A stretch of 64,000 nt of DNA from Pectinophora gossypiella (lineage: Eukaryota > Arthropoda > Insecta > Lepidoptera > Gelechiidae). The notes beneath the pieces were generated by a model. That model did no database searches. It was not told where the DNA came from and was given only the letters and a program-made list of their open reading frames with translations. Position numbers and translations under genes: made by a program. The DNA lies in assembly GCF_024362695.1 (NCBI RefSeq), contig NC_065417.1:6379001-6443000 (forward strand). Reading direction: 5' to 3'. Positions 21,324 through 33,205 of this stretch are shown here, piece after piece. The first letter of the stretch is position 1, and each line of letters starts with the position of its first letter.

Positions 21324-23378
21324 TTAAGGTATTTTCTTGTTGCGGTTCCTATTTTTGACATTAGATACTTCATAAAAGTTGCTTCCAGTCTTTGTCCGAC
21401 GTTGAGCCCTTTCAATGGCTCTTCTTTGTTTTGCAGTGACTTTTTTACCAGCAGCAGTTTCACCTTTACGCCTTTTTCCTCCATGTGGGACTTCTTCCAC
21501 TGTGAATACTCCACTGGCTGCTTCAAGCTTCTTTCTTTTTAATTCCTTAACAGTTTCTGGGTCATTTGTCAAATGATCTTCAACATCACTACATTCATTT
21601 TCATTCACATCACTATAAAATTCACTTATGTCTGATGAATCACCATCATCATCTTTTTCTTGTTCTCCAGTTTCTGAATCTTTATCTGACTCATTTCCAT
21701 CATCTATGTTCTTTAGTTCTTCTGGAATATCAATCTTTTCAAGGGGTTTAACATCATCTTCATTGTCAAACTGTAGACCTACTCGAATTTTTGCAAAGTC
21801 TTGTGCTATTACAAGTTTATTCACAGTAAGTACTGGTTTGTCTTTTATATCTGCCTCAGCTTCTGGTTCTGTAACTTCTTGTAAAGCCTCTTCCTGTATT
21901 TTATTATCGTCAGATTTTGCTTCAGGTATACTTGATTCAACTTCTTTGTGTTTTGAGAGTGGCACTTCAAAGCCTTCTGGAGCTACATAAAATGGCAGCT
22001 TACCTCTCTGCCAATCATTAAGAACCATCCTTGCCACCTGGTTGACATCAGGCTCTCCTTTTTTCAATAATTTGCCAGTTCTAGCTGCCAACTTCTCTAA
22101 AAATTCAGTTGATGTATCCCAGTCATCAACTTTGTATGTTTTGATCATATAATCCTTGCGGACCCTCTTGATAACTTCCTCTATATAGTCCTCTGGATTC
22201 TGTACCAACTCAACTCTTACTACACCTTTAAGAACCTTTTCTGTATCAGTTTCAGCAGAAGGATAAACAATTCCTGGGCAATCTATAAGGAATATCCTTC
22301 TCATTAAGGTGATGTACTGCCAGACTTTAGTTTCACCAGCTATAGGGGCAACTTTGCACACTTTTTTAGATCTCAATGTGTTGATTACTGATGATTTGCC
22401 AACATTAGGATAACCAATCAATCCAACACTGATCTGTTTCTTGTCAATATGTAATTTTGCAAACTGACGCAGCAAATTAATAAGTGAGCCTTTACCAAAT
22501 GGATGAGTTAAAGAAGCATGGAAAGCTACAGTAGGATACTCGGCACTTAGTATAGCAACCCAACGCTGGGTTACCCAGTTTGGAACCAAGTCAACTTTGT
22601 TTAAGATAAAAATTAAATGCTTATGAGGCTTTTCTTCTCTGAGGTATTTTTCTACGTAAGGACACCTAGTGCCCATAGGGTCACGAGCATCAAGCACTTG
22701 CAGCAGAACATCAGATGAATCTACAACTTTATATAGTTCATTCCATATTCTCTTACTCATTCCAGCACCAAATACCCAGTCTCTTTGCCCTTCCCTGACA
22801 CCATCATCCTCCTTAACTCGGTCCACGTCTTTAGTTTCATCATATTTTTCAGAACTTTCTTCAACGGCTTTTGACAGTGAATGTAAATCACCAAACTTAA
22901 GGTTGACTCTTTTCCTTTGTTTTTTAGGTCCAAAAGTTTTATCAAAGCCCTCTGTATCTAGAAGATGAACTCTAGCATTCTTGGCCTTTTCATTGAGTAA
23001 TGTGATTGGCAAGTTTGTGGGTTTCATAACAACTTGATAAGGATTTTTCACAGCAGCTCCAAATTCCTCCTGGAATTTCTGCAATGCATTTTGTGATATG
23101 ACTCTAGAGTTACCAAACCATTTTTGATTAGGTTCCACGCGAGCCGTGGTACCAGAGGGCAACCAACCTTGGAAAGGCGCAGGAGTCAATATTTTTCCAG
23201 TTTTATCTCTTTTCGCCTTAAAATTGCGGTACATCTGCAACCTTTTGATGGTTCCTTTAGTTCTGGGGTTCCCTACACCTTTCAATCCTTCAGTCGGACG
23301 ATCCGGATTCATAGAGTGCCCGGATTTGTTGAACCCCTGTTTCCGGGGTGCCCCCGGGGCTGACCGCACTTTTACCAT
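21324..23378 (-). CDS. GNL2: Nucleolar GTP-binding protein 2 (NOG2/Nucleostemin 2)
   Basis: YlqF/YawG-type GTPase that acts in late nucleolar and nuclear maturation of the 60S ribosomal subunit. One uninterrupted exon of 684 residues. The start is the ATG at 23378 (MVKVRSAPGAPRKQGFNKSG); the frame is open 18 codons further upstream but without a better match to the family. The GTPase motifs are in circularly permuted order, as expected: G4 NKVD at 260-263, G1 GYPNVGKSS at 322-330, G3 DCPG at 366-369. The N-terminal NGP1NT region spans about 35-165. The C-terminus (about 495 on) is acidic, then strongly basic (KRRKGETAAGKK, KAKQRRAIERAQRR-like), a nucleolar signal type. Head to head with the P450 gene. 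Confidence 0.97.
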   Translation of the reverse strand: MVKVRSAPGAPRKQGFNKSGHSMNPDRPTEGLKGVGNPRTKGTIKRLQMYRNFKAKRDKTGKILTPAPFQGWLPSGTTARVEPNQKWFGNSRVISQNALQKFQEEFGAAVKNPYQVVMKPTNLPITLLNEKAKNARVHLLDTEGFDKTFGPKKQRKRVNLKFGDLHSLSKAVEESSEKYDETKDVDRVKEDDGVREGQRDWVFGAGMSKRIWNELYKVVDSSDVLLQVLDARDPMGTRCPYVEKYLREEKPHKHLIFILNKVDLVPNWVTQRWVAILSAEYPTVAFHASLTHPFGKGSLINLLRQFAKLHIDKKQISVGLIGYPNVGKSSVINTLRSKKVCKVAPIAGETKVWQYITLMRRIFLIDCPGIVYPSAETDTEKVLKGVVRVELVQNPEDYIEEVIKRVRKDYMIKTYKVDDWDTSTEFLEKLAARTGKLLKKGEPDVNQVARMVLNDWQRGKLPFYVAPEGFEVPLSKHKEVESSIPEAKSDDNKIQEEALQEVTEPEAEADIKDKPVLTVNKLVIAQDFAKIRVGLQFDNEDDVKPLEKIDIPEELKNIDDGNESDKDSETGEQEKDDDGDSSDISEFYSDVNENECSDVEDHLTNDPETVKELKRKKLEAASGVFTVEEVPHGGKRRKGETAAGKKVTAKQRRAIERAQRRTKTGSNFYEVSNVKNRNRNKKIP

Positions 23379-24173
23379 TGTAAATGAAGCTTTTCTATTC
23401 TTTACACTATCTAACTTCCAGATTCTTAGCACTCACACGCGGTTTAGAAATTATGTTACAGGTTAGCATGCAAGCACGTACTCTTTTGACAGTTTTCGAC
23501 AATGGGAATGGGAATTGATTTAATGCCAACTTCATGTCAATACCAAGAAATATTTCATCAAAATTAATAAACAACATGCTTACTTTGAATTTTGTGGTTT
23601 ACGCCCTTACTATCACCTAATTACACCAATGAATAAAGTGTTATTTCAATTAACGAGAGCAATTTATTATTTACAATAATAATAAAATCCCACAACTAAA
23701 ACTTGGAAAGCACACACAACGCTAACTTCAATTGAATGAATGAATGAGAACCATAGTGGACTTAATTATTTTTCTCTATTTGTTGTGCTCAATATTTTTT
23801 TTTAGTATACTAGTGTTGTAAACACTGCCGACCCGACATGTTCGACGAGTTTTTGCATCGTTACCGGAAGCGTATATACGGCATCGAGGTTCCATACACG
23901 AAGATATACGATTTTATTTTCTACAGCAAATCATTCACTCTCACGACGACTGTCGACAACTGTTTTGTTTGTTTTTATTATTCTTATATCTTACTATCGT
24001 AGAAGTGTCGATTCGTCTACACGACTTGTCAGTTTGGCTGAAACAAAGGCCTGAAACTGAAAGCTTACAATTTGGTACAAATATTGAAATAATTGATTTC
24101 TAGTTATAGTGTTAGATACATACCTATATGTTAATTGAAAGTGTTACATAAGTGCTACTTTTAAAGATAAACC
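23379..24173. promoter_or_regulatory. Head-to-head spacer GNL2 / P450
   Basis: About 795 bp between the two start codons, holding both promoters and 5' UTRs. A constitutive ribosome-biogenesis gene and a detoxification-type gene share it. The part next to GNL2 is moderately GC-rich up to about 23380. The P450 side has no clear TATA box. No repeat was recognised. Confidence 0.5.
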
Positions 24174-27100
24174 ATGGAGCCGAGTGGTACTACACAAATA
24201 TTACAATTTATAATGGAAGAATGGAAATTACTATTATTTCTAACATGCATTTTCGCTTTGTACTTTTATTATACTAGTACATTTGACTTTTTTGAAAAGA
24301 AAGGCATTGCATTTATGAAACCCAAAATATTTTTGGGGAATTTAGGTCCCAGGCTTTTATCAAAAATATCTTTCCATGAATTCCAATTATATATTTATAA
24401 TTATTTTAAAGGAAAACCCTATGGAGGTAAGCGCTGACCAAATACCTATATTTCTATATCTTTTCTTTTACAAAAATCTTATATTGTAAAAAGTGAAAGT
24501 ATATGTGAAATTAGCTTTAATATTATAACCCAGTTATATGATCGCAAATTAAAAGTGAACACAGATAGTCTGGGAGGGAAAACTATTTCAATAATCACCA
24601 TTTTTACTAAAAAACAATTTATTTAATCATATTTAATAAAAAATATTTTCAAAAAAAAAAATTTAATAATAATAATAATAATTAATTAAATAATTAATTA
24701 TTTTAATTTAATAATTTCATAATATTTTTTTTTTAATTTAATTTCTTTGATTTTTTTTTTTTTTTTTTTAATATTTGTTTCTTGTTTATTCCTTGATTCT
24801 TGCTACGTTGAATTGTAACCGAATATCATTCATCATTAATTAGAAAGGTACTTACTAAACATGAATGAGTAATTTTGTTAATGTCTTTTAGGTATGTTTG
24901 AAGGAAGAAGACCTACTCTGTATTTGTTGGACCCTGACCTTATCAAGGCTGTGACTATTCGTGACTTCGAACACTTTGTCGATAGAAACGCTCTGAGGAC
25001 CAATGAACCGAGATATATGAGTCGCTCACTCATTAATTTGAAGGTATTTGAACACTATTAAAACAGGTTTATAATCATAATAATTATTACAAACCAATTG
25101 CACTGTTGGTTGTGTTTATTTGCAATAAAGCATTTTGTAGTGTGAAAAACAATGAAATCAAACAGGGAGGAGAATGGAAAGGAGTCCGGAGCGCAATTAC
25201 ACCTTCATTCAGCTCTGCGCGTCTAAAGAATATGTTGCCTCTTATTGAAACCTGTTCACAGCAGTTGGCTGAGTTCTTAAAACAGTATGGTAAGTGATGG
25301 TTTCCAAATACACTTGCAATAAGGCTTGTCACACTCAAGCTATTTACAACAAATTGTCTTTCAGATGGTAAAGACGTCGAAATGAAAGACACAATTGGTC
25401 ATTTTACATTAGAAGTTATAGGCGCTTGTGCTTTTGGCATCAGATGTGATGCTTTTAATGATGAAAATGCTCATTTTGTTAAGGTAAGATAAAATAATAT
25501 GCAACAGTTTCATTACTACCTGTGACTACTTAACAGAGAATGTTAATGCATGAATGTTTAAATATATTTCTAGGTAGCTGAAAAGTTCAATTTCATGCCC
25601 AAAGGAAAGAGATTTCTTATATTCTTCCTTCTGATGTTTGCGCCTAAGGCATTCGGACTTTTGAACATATCGTTTATGTATCGTGAGTCAACTGATGAGC
25701 TGGTGAGAATACTTAAAGCTGCTAAAGCAGAAAGAAGGTCTTCCGGAATTAAGTAAGTATGAACTTAATATTAGAATTTAAAAATGTAGTTTGCTTTGTA
25801 TGTCTAATGTTTATTGTGGTAAAATTACAGAAAGAATGACTTTCTCCAACTTTTGATTGAAGCAGCAGAAAAAGAAAAAAGTGATTCTGAAAACACGACA
25901 TCAGAGACACGTAAGTCTTAAATCTTTAATATTGTTAGTACTGCGAATCATAATAACGAATATACCCGTGTCCTAAATACAATGTTTGTCATTGATACAG
26001 GTATGCCAGAACAATGCTCTTCTAAGTCTGATAGTTAATATTGTATTTAGATAAGAATGATATGAGTGTCTAGCTACTTTATCAAATATTGTGGAATGAG
26101 TTAACATATACATACATACTGTTTGTATTTTCAGATATGGATGACGATACTATAGACGCACAGTCGTTACTTTTCCTTATAGCAGGATACGAAACATCCA
26201 GCACACTCTTGTCTTTTGCCATCCACATACTCGCTACTAAACCTGACCTGCAAGAAAGTTTACGAGCTAAAGTACAAGAACAAACCAACGGAAAAGACAT
26301 GAGCTATGAACTGCTTACACAGCTGCATTATCTCGAAGGGTTCTTGTTAGGTAAACAAATGACATTAAAAATGTATTGAATCCGATATTATATCAAATAA
26401 TATGCTTTTAATATAAAGCCGGAAATTGAACCTGATACGCTTTTCCCAGCTGAGCTGTCTTCAAATAAATAAAATATACCTACTTGTATTTCAGAAACTC
26501 TACGCATGTATCCGCCAGTATCCCGAGTCGACAGAGTGTGCACGAAGAAATACATTCTACCTGGAACTTCAGTATCTGTAGACGTGGGAGATGTTGTGGC
26601 AATACCCGTATACGGTATACACATGGACCCTGACTATTATCCCGACCCACATGAATTCAAACCGGAAAGATTTATGTATGATGAGAAACGTGACCGACCT
26701 TCTCATTTGTTCCTAGCTTTTGGGGCTGGGCCCAGAAACTGCATAGGTAAAAATGAAAAATACTTTTAAAGCCTTTTAGCCTTAAAGTTAGACCGTTGGG
26801 CTTGCGATCTGGAGGTCCGGGTTCAATTCCCTAAGGGACATTATCTTTGGCAAAGTTACAGCATGCTGAATCATCTGATTATCCAAAAAAGTAAGGTGAT
26901 GTGATGCTTTGGAGGTGAAGCCCCGGGACACAAGCCCGAACACTTCCACCAACCAACGGTAAAGTATGCACCGTATGTTGTCCATAGATTGTGAAACTGA
27001 CCACCTATACGTATTTGTTTCAGGTTTACGTTTCGCCATGTTCTCTGCTAAACTAGCAATGGTAACATTGCTGAAGAATTTCAAGTTTTCAGCTTGCTCT

Positions 27101-27187
27101 AAAACCGAAGATCCCATTAAATTCGACAGCAAAGGTTTTTTGTTGAAAGCAGGTAGCGGACTGTGGGTGCATATTGAGAAATTGTAA
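24174..27187 (+). CDS. Cytochrome P450, CYP3 clan (CYP9/CYP338-like)
   Basis: Microsomal haem monooxygenase, 512 residues, nine exons: 24174-24426, 24892-25043, 25166-25289, 25365-25483, 25574-25752, 25831-25910, 26135-26350, 26495-26746, 27024-27187. A hydrophobic anchor is at residues about 18-40, so it is bound to the ER membrane. I-helix AGYETSS (319-325), K-helix ETLR (375-378), PERF, and the haem loop FGAGPRNCIG with the ligand Cys457 are all intact. The anchor and the hinge phrase KKGIAFMKPKIFLGNLG look most like CYP9 or CYP338 of Lepidoptera. I cannot assign the subfamily or substrate. Intron 8 carries a SINE B fragment. Tail to tail with NSUN6, 223 bp between stops. Confidence 0.95.
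24640..24785. repeat. AT low-complexity run in P450 intron 1
   Basis: Poly-A, (AAT)n, (TTAA)n and poly-T stretches in the first intron of the P450 gene. No transposon ends are visible. Confidence 0.8.
26788..26963 (+). mobile_element. SINE B fragment in P450 intron 8
   Basis: The head keeps the B box (GGTCCGGGTTCAATTCCCTA) and the body has the family phrase TCATCTGATTATCCAAAAAA with GTAAGGTGATGTGATGCTTT. The tail is diverged. It lies between the haem-loop exon and the last exon, in the sense direction, and does not disturb the splice sites at 26747 and 27023. Confidence 0.65.
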
Positions 27188-27410
27188 CTTGCATAATATC
27201 ATAAAATATACTAATAAGCGTTCGGTTTCGGCATAGAATAGGTATATACCAGATATATGTGGTGTTTGGTTACATATATAAAATAGAAGTGAGAAAGGCC
27301 TTAGAGATTCTAGGAAAAAGACTAACCAGTAAGATACTCTTAAGAGCTTCGAAGACAAATGAGAATATTAAGGGATGAGAAAAATGTGCCAGTAGAAAAT
27401 AAAATGTTAT

Positions 27411-29758
27411 TTATTGTATTTTAGTAAATGCTGCAATGAAAAATCCTATAGTATCTTTAAAGATAGCATCAACCTGTCGAAGAGGGTCATCTTCTGGGCC
27501 GAATCTTTGAACCAGTAATCTGAAACAAATTATATATAATTACATGTGATATACCAACAATTAGTGTCATGTAAGTATTAAATATTATATAAGTATCGAT
27601 CAACCTACGCATTTTCTCTAGTACAAATGTTATATTGCGAATCACAAAAAAGATTAAAGAAAGCAGTCACAGAAATTATAATTTTACACTATGATGGAAT
27701 AAAAAATATATATATTAAATTTATTATGTAAGTATATTCGGAAAAATATTCGAGACGTGGTTTGTACCATTCATGTTTCAATTATTTTCGGAAGTATAAA
27801 ATCTTGCCATTTTAAATAATCCTCAAATGTTACTATGATCTACTTTACTAATTTTACTTGCCTTTGGTCATCGGTAAGGCCGCAGTTTGCCAACCCGGGA
27901 CCACCAAGTAGTGGCTCAGCAGGTATAAGCTTCATAAATGGAAACTTTTTGAGAGCCCATGCAACTAAAGCTTCATTTTCATCCACTGTTACTGTACATG
28001 TGCTGTAAACCAGCTTACCGTGAACTTTTAATACTTTCGCAGCCTAAAATCAGGAAAACGTATATTTAAATGTGGAACTATCACCTTTTTTATTGATATA
28101 ATTATGATATTTAAATAATATATATATGGCACTTACTGCTTCAAAAAGTTTCCTTTGCATAAACTTGTAAGACTGAAGCATTTTAGGCGTCATTTTATTG
28201 TTTAACTGCGGTCTTTGGCCCAAACCGCTGCAGGGAGCATCTAAAAGTACTTTGTCAAAGGTTTTAGGCTGGAATGGTGGTTCACCATTTAATCCTCTTG
28301 TGTTAGAACAAATTTTCGTTGAGTCGTAGAAATAAATTTTAACACAAGTTATCGCTTGTAATTCACAATTTATACGAATTTTATCTGTTTTTAGTTTAGT
28401 TTTATCTATTGCAATAATTTTTGCCTGTAAGACAAGGTGATAATATATTACAATGTATTTTATAGATTTTATTATACACAATAAATTATACTATAAGTGC
28501 AAACCTGGTTATTTGACATTTCCGCCAAATGTGTAGTTTTGTTGCCTGGAGCTGCACACATATCTAAGATAAAATCATTAGGCTCGGCATCAACAACCCA
28601 TCCACAAACTATTGATGGTAGATTTTGCAACAGAATCTCTCCTTTTGGACTTATTGATTCATTCACCACAGGCAGTCTTGAAGCTGGGAGTAATGTGTGG
28701 ACGGCAATACCACTGAAAAGAAGGAAGTTAACTGTTATATTGCATTTACAGTACAGCTAATAAAGGCAATTATTTAAAAAATTAAGATAAAAAAATTGTC
28801 ACCGGGGTTGAATTCCGTTGTCATATAATTCATAGCGCGACATTTTTAAAATGCCTGTGCCCACATACACTTTCTTTCCAGTGTACTTAATCTTCAAACC
28901 CCTCTTGCAGTGACCCTCCAAATCTCCATAAATATCGACTTTTTCACCTACTTTGCAATCTGGAAAATGGTCCACCGTATTTAAAAACTACGTAAATGCA
29001 GAGTAAAAATATTTTATCCACAATAAACTGTTTACCCAATGCTTACCAGGGGATAGACCCATGACTCCTGGTGCAAAAACATGTGCTCCTCTTAGCACAG
29101 CAGCTGCGCACAAAGCATCCACAACTACCTCATGTTCACATTTTAGTTTATCAGGAATTAAATAAGGAGGCCACTGTTCTACCACTAGACAATCAGGCCT
29201 CAGGAAGTAAAATTTGGGCAATTGAGAACAGTTCAGTTCCTTGCTTTGCTGGAAGATTAATAGTTATATAAATATTACTCTTATATTTATATAATACTCT
29301 TCGGCTTCTTGTGTCCCAATTTTAAAGATATATATATTTTTTGTGTATTACCGAAATGCACGGAAATAGGTTATATTTCCCGGAACTGAAAAAAGTTATT
29401 TTTTTTGGGAATTGCCGTAAATACAATACCGGGAATTCCCAGTGGCAAACCCCAGTAACCACAAAAATAAAAGTAAAGAATTCATAACAAATCTGCTTTT
29501 ATTTGTATTTTTACCGGGATTTACGAACATGAAATTCCGGGATTAGAAAAGGGACTGGTATATAGGTACACATTGGCCTGAATTGAGACCGCCTTGCCTG
29601 GATGTAAATACCTATTAAAATAAAATTAAACTTACTGCAGACAAAAAATTTACTAAATTTTTCAAATCAAACTTTTTTAATTTATTTACTCTAAAAGTTG
29701 TGTATTTTGGAGGCTGTGAAAGCCAAATCTCATTACTAGATCCTTCCACGTGTTGCAT
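27411..29758 (-). CDS. NSUN6: tRNA (cytosine-5) methyltransferase NSUN6
   Basis: S-adenosylmethionine-dependent RNA methyltransferase; NSUN6 family members put m5C on C72 of the tRNA acceptor stem and on some mRNAs. Seven exons: 29636-29758, 29047-29248, 28803-28959, 28505-28712, 28137-28424, 27862-28043, 27411-27519; 422 residues, in frame. The PUA domain that sets NSUN6 apart from other NSUNs spans about residues 85-160 (RGAHVFAPGVMG, DIYGDLEGHCKRG). SAM motif I is DMCAAPGNKTTH (211-222); the catalytic cysteines are in DAPCSG (Cys295) and STCT (Cys342). The human motif I has GG where this has GN, as far as I recall. The last intron uses a GC donor (AG|GCAAGT, 27856-27861) with a normal AG acceptor. 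The N-terminal region is shorter than in human NSUN6 (about 469 residues). Confidence 0.94.
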
Positions 29759-31086
29759 AATTTATATGTGGTTTTATAAAATTTTATAGGAAATTAAGAA
29801 TTTATTTATCAAAACATAACCTTTAAAATTTCTCTTTAAATTCTATTTTAAATTAAAACCAGTGTTGCCGACAGTAATTTGCTAAAATCCCCAAACGCAT
29901 TGTCGAAATTCCCCACGTTTGGGGAAAGAAAAATGATAATTCCCCACATATTCCCCACAGAAATAAAACAACCAAAAATGTAGGTAAAGTTCGGTCTCTG
30001 TGAGAATGCATTTCTGACGTATGTCAGATATCACTAGTGTCACATTCACTGTAAAGTTCTTTTTAATATCTATATTTTCTAATTATATTTTTCGTTACGT
30101 TGAAGAGCAAATACCATCATTTTTTTATTTTTTACAGAAATTAAAAAATGTATTTTTTCCCGCTAGGTAGAGCTACTTGAAAGCTAAATTCTGCCGGTAG
30201 GTCGCGACGTATTCCATGTGATTTTTATTTCTGCCACTAGCCGCCTAGTGATAATAGATAATACTTAACGTTAAATTCACCGCAAGTTTCCGTCAAATTT
30301 TACTCTCCAGATTCTGCTGTAAACTTGACGTCAATATACGGCAGTAGTTGGACGGCAACTTGACCATTATTCTGACGTCAACTTACGGAATTAAAGGCTA
30401 TCAGGGAAATCAATCAAGACTAGCAGAAATTTGATGTTAAATATCGCGTATTTGTGTTCATACTTAAAATCCCCGCATTTTCCCCGAATTGAAGCTCTCC
30501 CCACACATTCCCCAATCAGCTTTGCTTTCCCCGCAGTTTGGGGAATTCCCCACAGATCGGCAACACTGATTAAAACATTCATTCATTTTTTTTGTTGCCG
30601 ATCTGCCGGTGGTAATATATCAATCTGACATGTCGGTCGGACGGCGAGGGAGGAGCCGCTGACGTGAAATTGGTCATACTCATGATCGGTCGTTGAATGT
30701 ATGGTGCAACAAATGTGGAATATGTTACTCTATACTATAGAGTTATAGAACGTAAAGTAAGTGAATGATTGAACGAATAATTTGACAGTAAAAAAATAAT
30801 ACAAAAACAAAATGTCAGATTACTTGCTTCTGTCTGAGATTAAGTGAGATTTATCGTCGATATATTTTAAGAAATGCTCTTTTCCCTGCTAAAAATCTTT
30901 GTTGATTCTTTAGATAGTATTTACAAAATCTGAATAAATCCATCTAGTGAATAATAAAGGTGTTCGAAATTGGATGATACGACGAAGTGCTACGAAATTG
31001 AAATGTTGAAGTAAACTTATTATCAGGAATTTAATGAAATCGCACGCAGCCCCGATGCCTACGAGCATCAGGAAATGTAAGGCAAC
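29759..31086. promoter_or_regulatory. Head-to-head spacer NSUN6 / TMEM170
   Basis: About 1.3 kb, of which more than half is a hAT-type element (29860-30568). Only 101 bp separate the NSUN6 start codon from the element end, so its promoter or 5' UTR must be very short or run into the element. The remaining 30577-31086 holds the TMEM170 promoter side; a GC-richer part is at 30620-30670. Confidence 0.5.
29860..30568. mobile_element. Non-autonomous hAT-type transposon with 8-bp TSD
   Basis: Ends CAGTGTTGCCG (29860) and CGGCAACACTG (to 30568) are inverted repeats. They are flanked by an exact 8-bp duplication ATTAAAAC (29852-29859 and 30569-30576). The CAGTG ends and 8-bp TSD are hallmarks of the hAT superfamily. 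709 bp without a transposase frame. The interior has clustered CCCCAC/GGGGAA phrases near both ends (AAATTCCCCACGTTTGGGGA; TTCCCCGCAGTTTGGGGAAT), a second level of sub-terminal repeats where hAT transposases often bind. Confidence 0.88.
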
Positions 31087-31485
31087 ATGTATGACATGTT
31101 GTCAGAGTTCCGAGTATCTGAATTCGATTCCTTTGTGGATATACTGAAGTTAACTTCTGGTGACCCTCTGGACACATTTGGCGAGATGTGGTACCCTGTG
31201 TTTTTGTGGTCCTTGTGTTCTTCTGTGTTCGTGCATACCTGCGCTGCTCTCGTGTCGTTTGGAACCCTTAGAAAACATAAATATGGAAAGTTTTTCCCTG
31301 TTCTCTTAATAGTGTTTGGTGTTATAAACCCAGTGACTTCTGGCGTCGCAAGTAGCGCCGCAATTGCGTTCATATACCGAGCCGCTAACTTAGCCATGCC
31401 CCCCATACATGCTATGATATGGGGAATTGGACAGACTGTACTGGGAGCGGGGATTGGTTTCACAAGGATTCTAGCAACATTGTAA
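31087..31485 (+). CDS. TMEM170A: TMEM170 family membrane protein
   Basis: Small multi-pass membrane protein of the ER and nuclear envelope; the vertebrate TMEM170A helps keep ER sheets and nuclear pore number. One exon, 132 residues. Three hydrophobic segments at about 37-61, 70-99 and 104-131; the family phrase FGEMWYPVFLWSLCSSVFVH is clear, as is the glycine-rich last helix. The start at 31087 (MYDMLSEF) is the first ATG of the frame; an ATG at 31074 is followed at once by a stop. The second ATG at 31096 is possible. Head to head with NSUN6 and tail to tail with CEP135. Confidence 0.93.
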   Translation: MYDMLSEFRVSEFDSFVDILKLTSGDPLDTFGEMWYPVFLWSLCSSVFVHTCAALVSFGTLRKHKYGKFFPVLLIVFGVINPVTSGVASSAAIAFIYRAANLAMPPIHAMIWGIGQTVLGAGIGFTRILATL

Positions 31486-33205
31486 CCCAATTATAGTTTT
31501 TGATTAGTTAATTAATAATATGTACCTCCTTTTAAAGTAATAATAGTCCAAGAAAGAAAATGAAAAGTCAATTATTATAGTTATTTGTATATGGGAATCA
31601 TAAAGGAAAGGTGCTTATATGTATATTGATGCTGGATTCTCATGTATGAAATCCCATGTTATGTATAATCAGACAGCATGTTTAATACTCACTAGTTGTA
31701 CTTTGATACACCTGCTGTATTGTTTGATTGTCCTAAACCCATAAAAATGTTTGTATATTGCAATAAAATAGTGGTCTTAAAATATGAACTTAATTTTTCA
31801 ATGACAAGTCAACAATTATGTATAGAGAATAATTGGTGTGGCTATGTAATATCTAGTTAACAGTATTACGGCCTATAGGTAATTGGTAGAGGTGTTAAAC
31901 ACTGTATGGATTGAAGTTGCTTGTAAATAGTGTAAAGTACTCCTTTTATTATGACTGATACTCTGCAATACTATGTATGTACTCCCTTATATTCCATCCT
32001 TCATGTATAAAAGGAGATACATTCCATAAATTATCACTTTAACTTATTATATTACTATTAGTTGTCTGAAAGTAATGTAAGTCTAAAATTTTGACTTTTA
32101 AGGTTTCATACATTATGTAATAAATTGCTCATATTTATTTTTTATATGAAAGACTTCATTAGACCCACCGATAGGTCCATTACAATTTAACATCAAAATA
32201 GTTTCCTTATGACATCATAATTAGAAATGTTTATTTATAGATTTTAATGCCAAAAACACTTGCTATAATAGTCAAACTTGGTATGCACAAATACTTATGT
32301 TATCTTTGCATACTTGAAACCTATGTACTTACATACAACTATAGAATCATTAAGATGAAACATTTTGTATAAGCTCAACATTACTAGAAATAGGTGGTAA
32401 TGATAAGCCACTGCATATTCCTGTTTGTGTACTTTCAAGCAATAAGTGGTGGGGGCTATATTTAGTTTTATTTTGATCCTAGTCACCATGGCAACATAGT
32501 TAAATTATTTTTTAAATTGATATTATTCAAAAAAATAATTGCTTATGAAGTTATGTTATACAATGTTTTGTCTAATTATTTTTTTAACTGGTGACATAAA
32601 CTTCCTATTATTATTATTGTAATATAGTGCAGATATGAAAAATCATTGTTTAAATGTACAGTGTTTTATATTCGGCAAAGCTAGTGTGATTATTTTTCAT
32701 TGTCGATATTTAGATAATGTATTTTATTATAAGTCTTGGTAATGGAGGAATAATTTTCCATATTTATCCAAAGGTAATAAACAACTTGAATTTTGTATAT
32801 TATTTCCTTGTTTTTATTGATATTCTTAGGCCAAGTTTCATAATATAGTATATTACTTTTCTCCGAAATCACACACATTATTCTGAGAATTTAAAATATT
32901 AGAAAATAAACATATTCAATTAAAATACAGCTGAGTAAAGTTGTTATCACATCTTTAATTATCTTTTTAAGTTACAGACAATATAATAATGCAGATAGAT
33001 CCATTAAAAGTTCAAGATCCATTTGTTATTTTTAACAAAATGTTGTCACCACATTTTTATGTTTAAGAAACACATTTAAAACTTGCACCAGTGCATTAAA
33101 CTATAATCATATTACAACAATTATCTAAAATATAATAATATAACATGTAAAAGTATACCTGTAAAATATTGTATACATATTGAACACATTAATGGGGCAA
33201 TGATT
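31486..33205. other. 3' UTRs of TMEM170 and CEP135
   Basis: AT-rich convergent spacer of 1.7 kb. Candidate polyadenylation signals for TMEM170 are AATAAA at 31762-31767 and near 32120 and 32775. No gene, tRNA or clear repeat boundary is visible. Confidence 0.5.
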
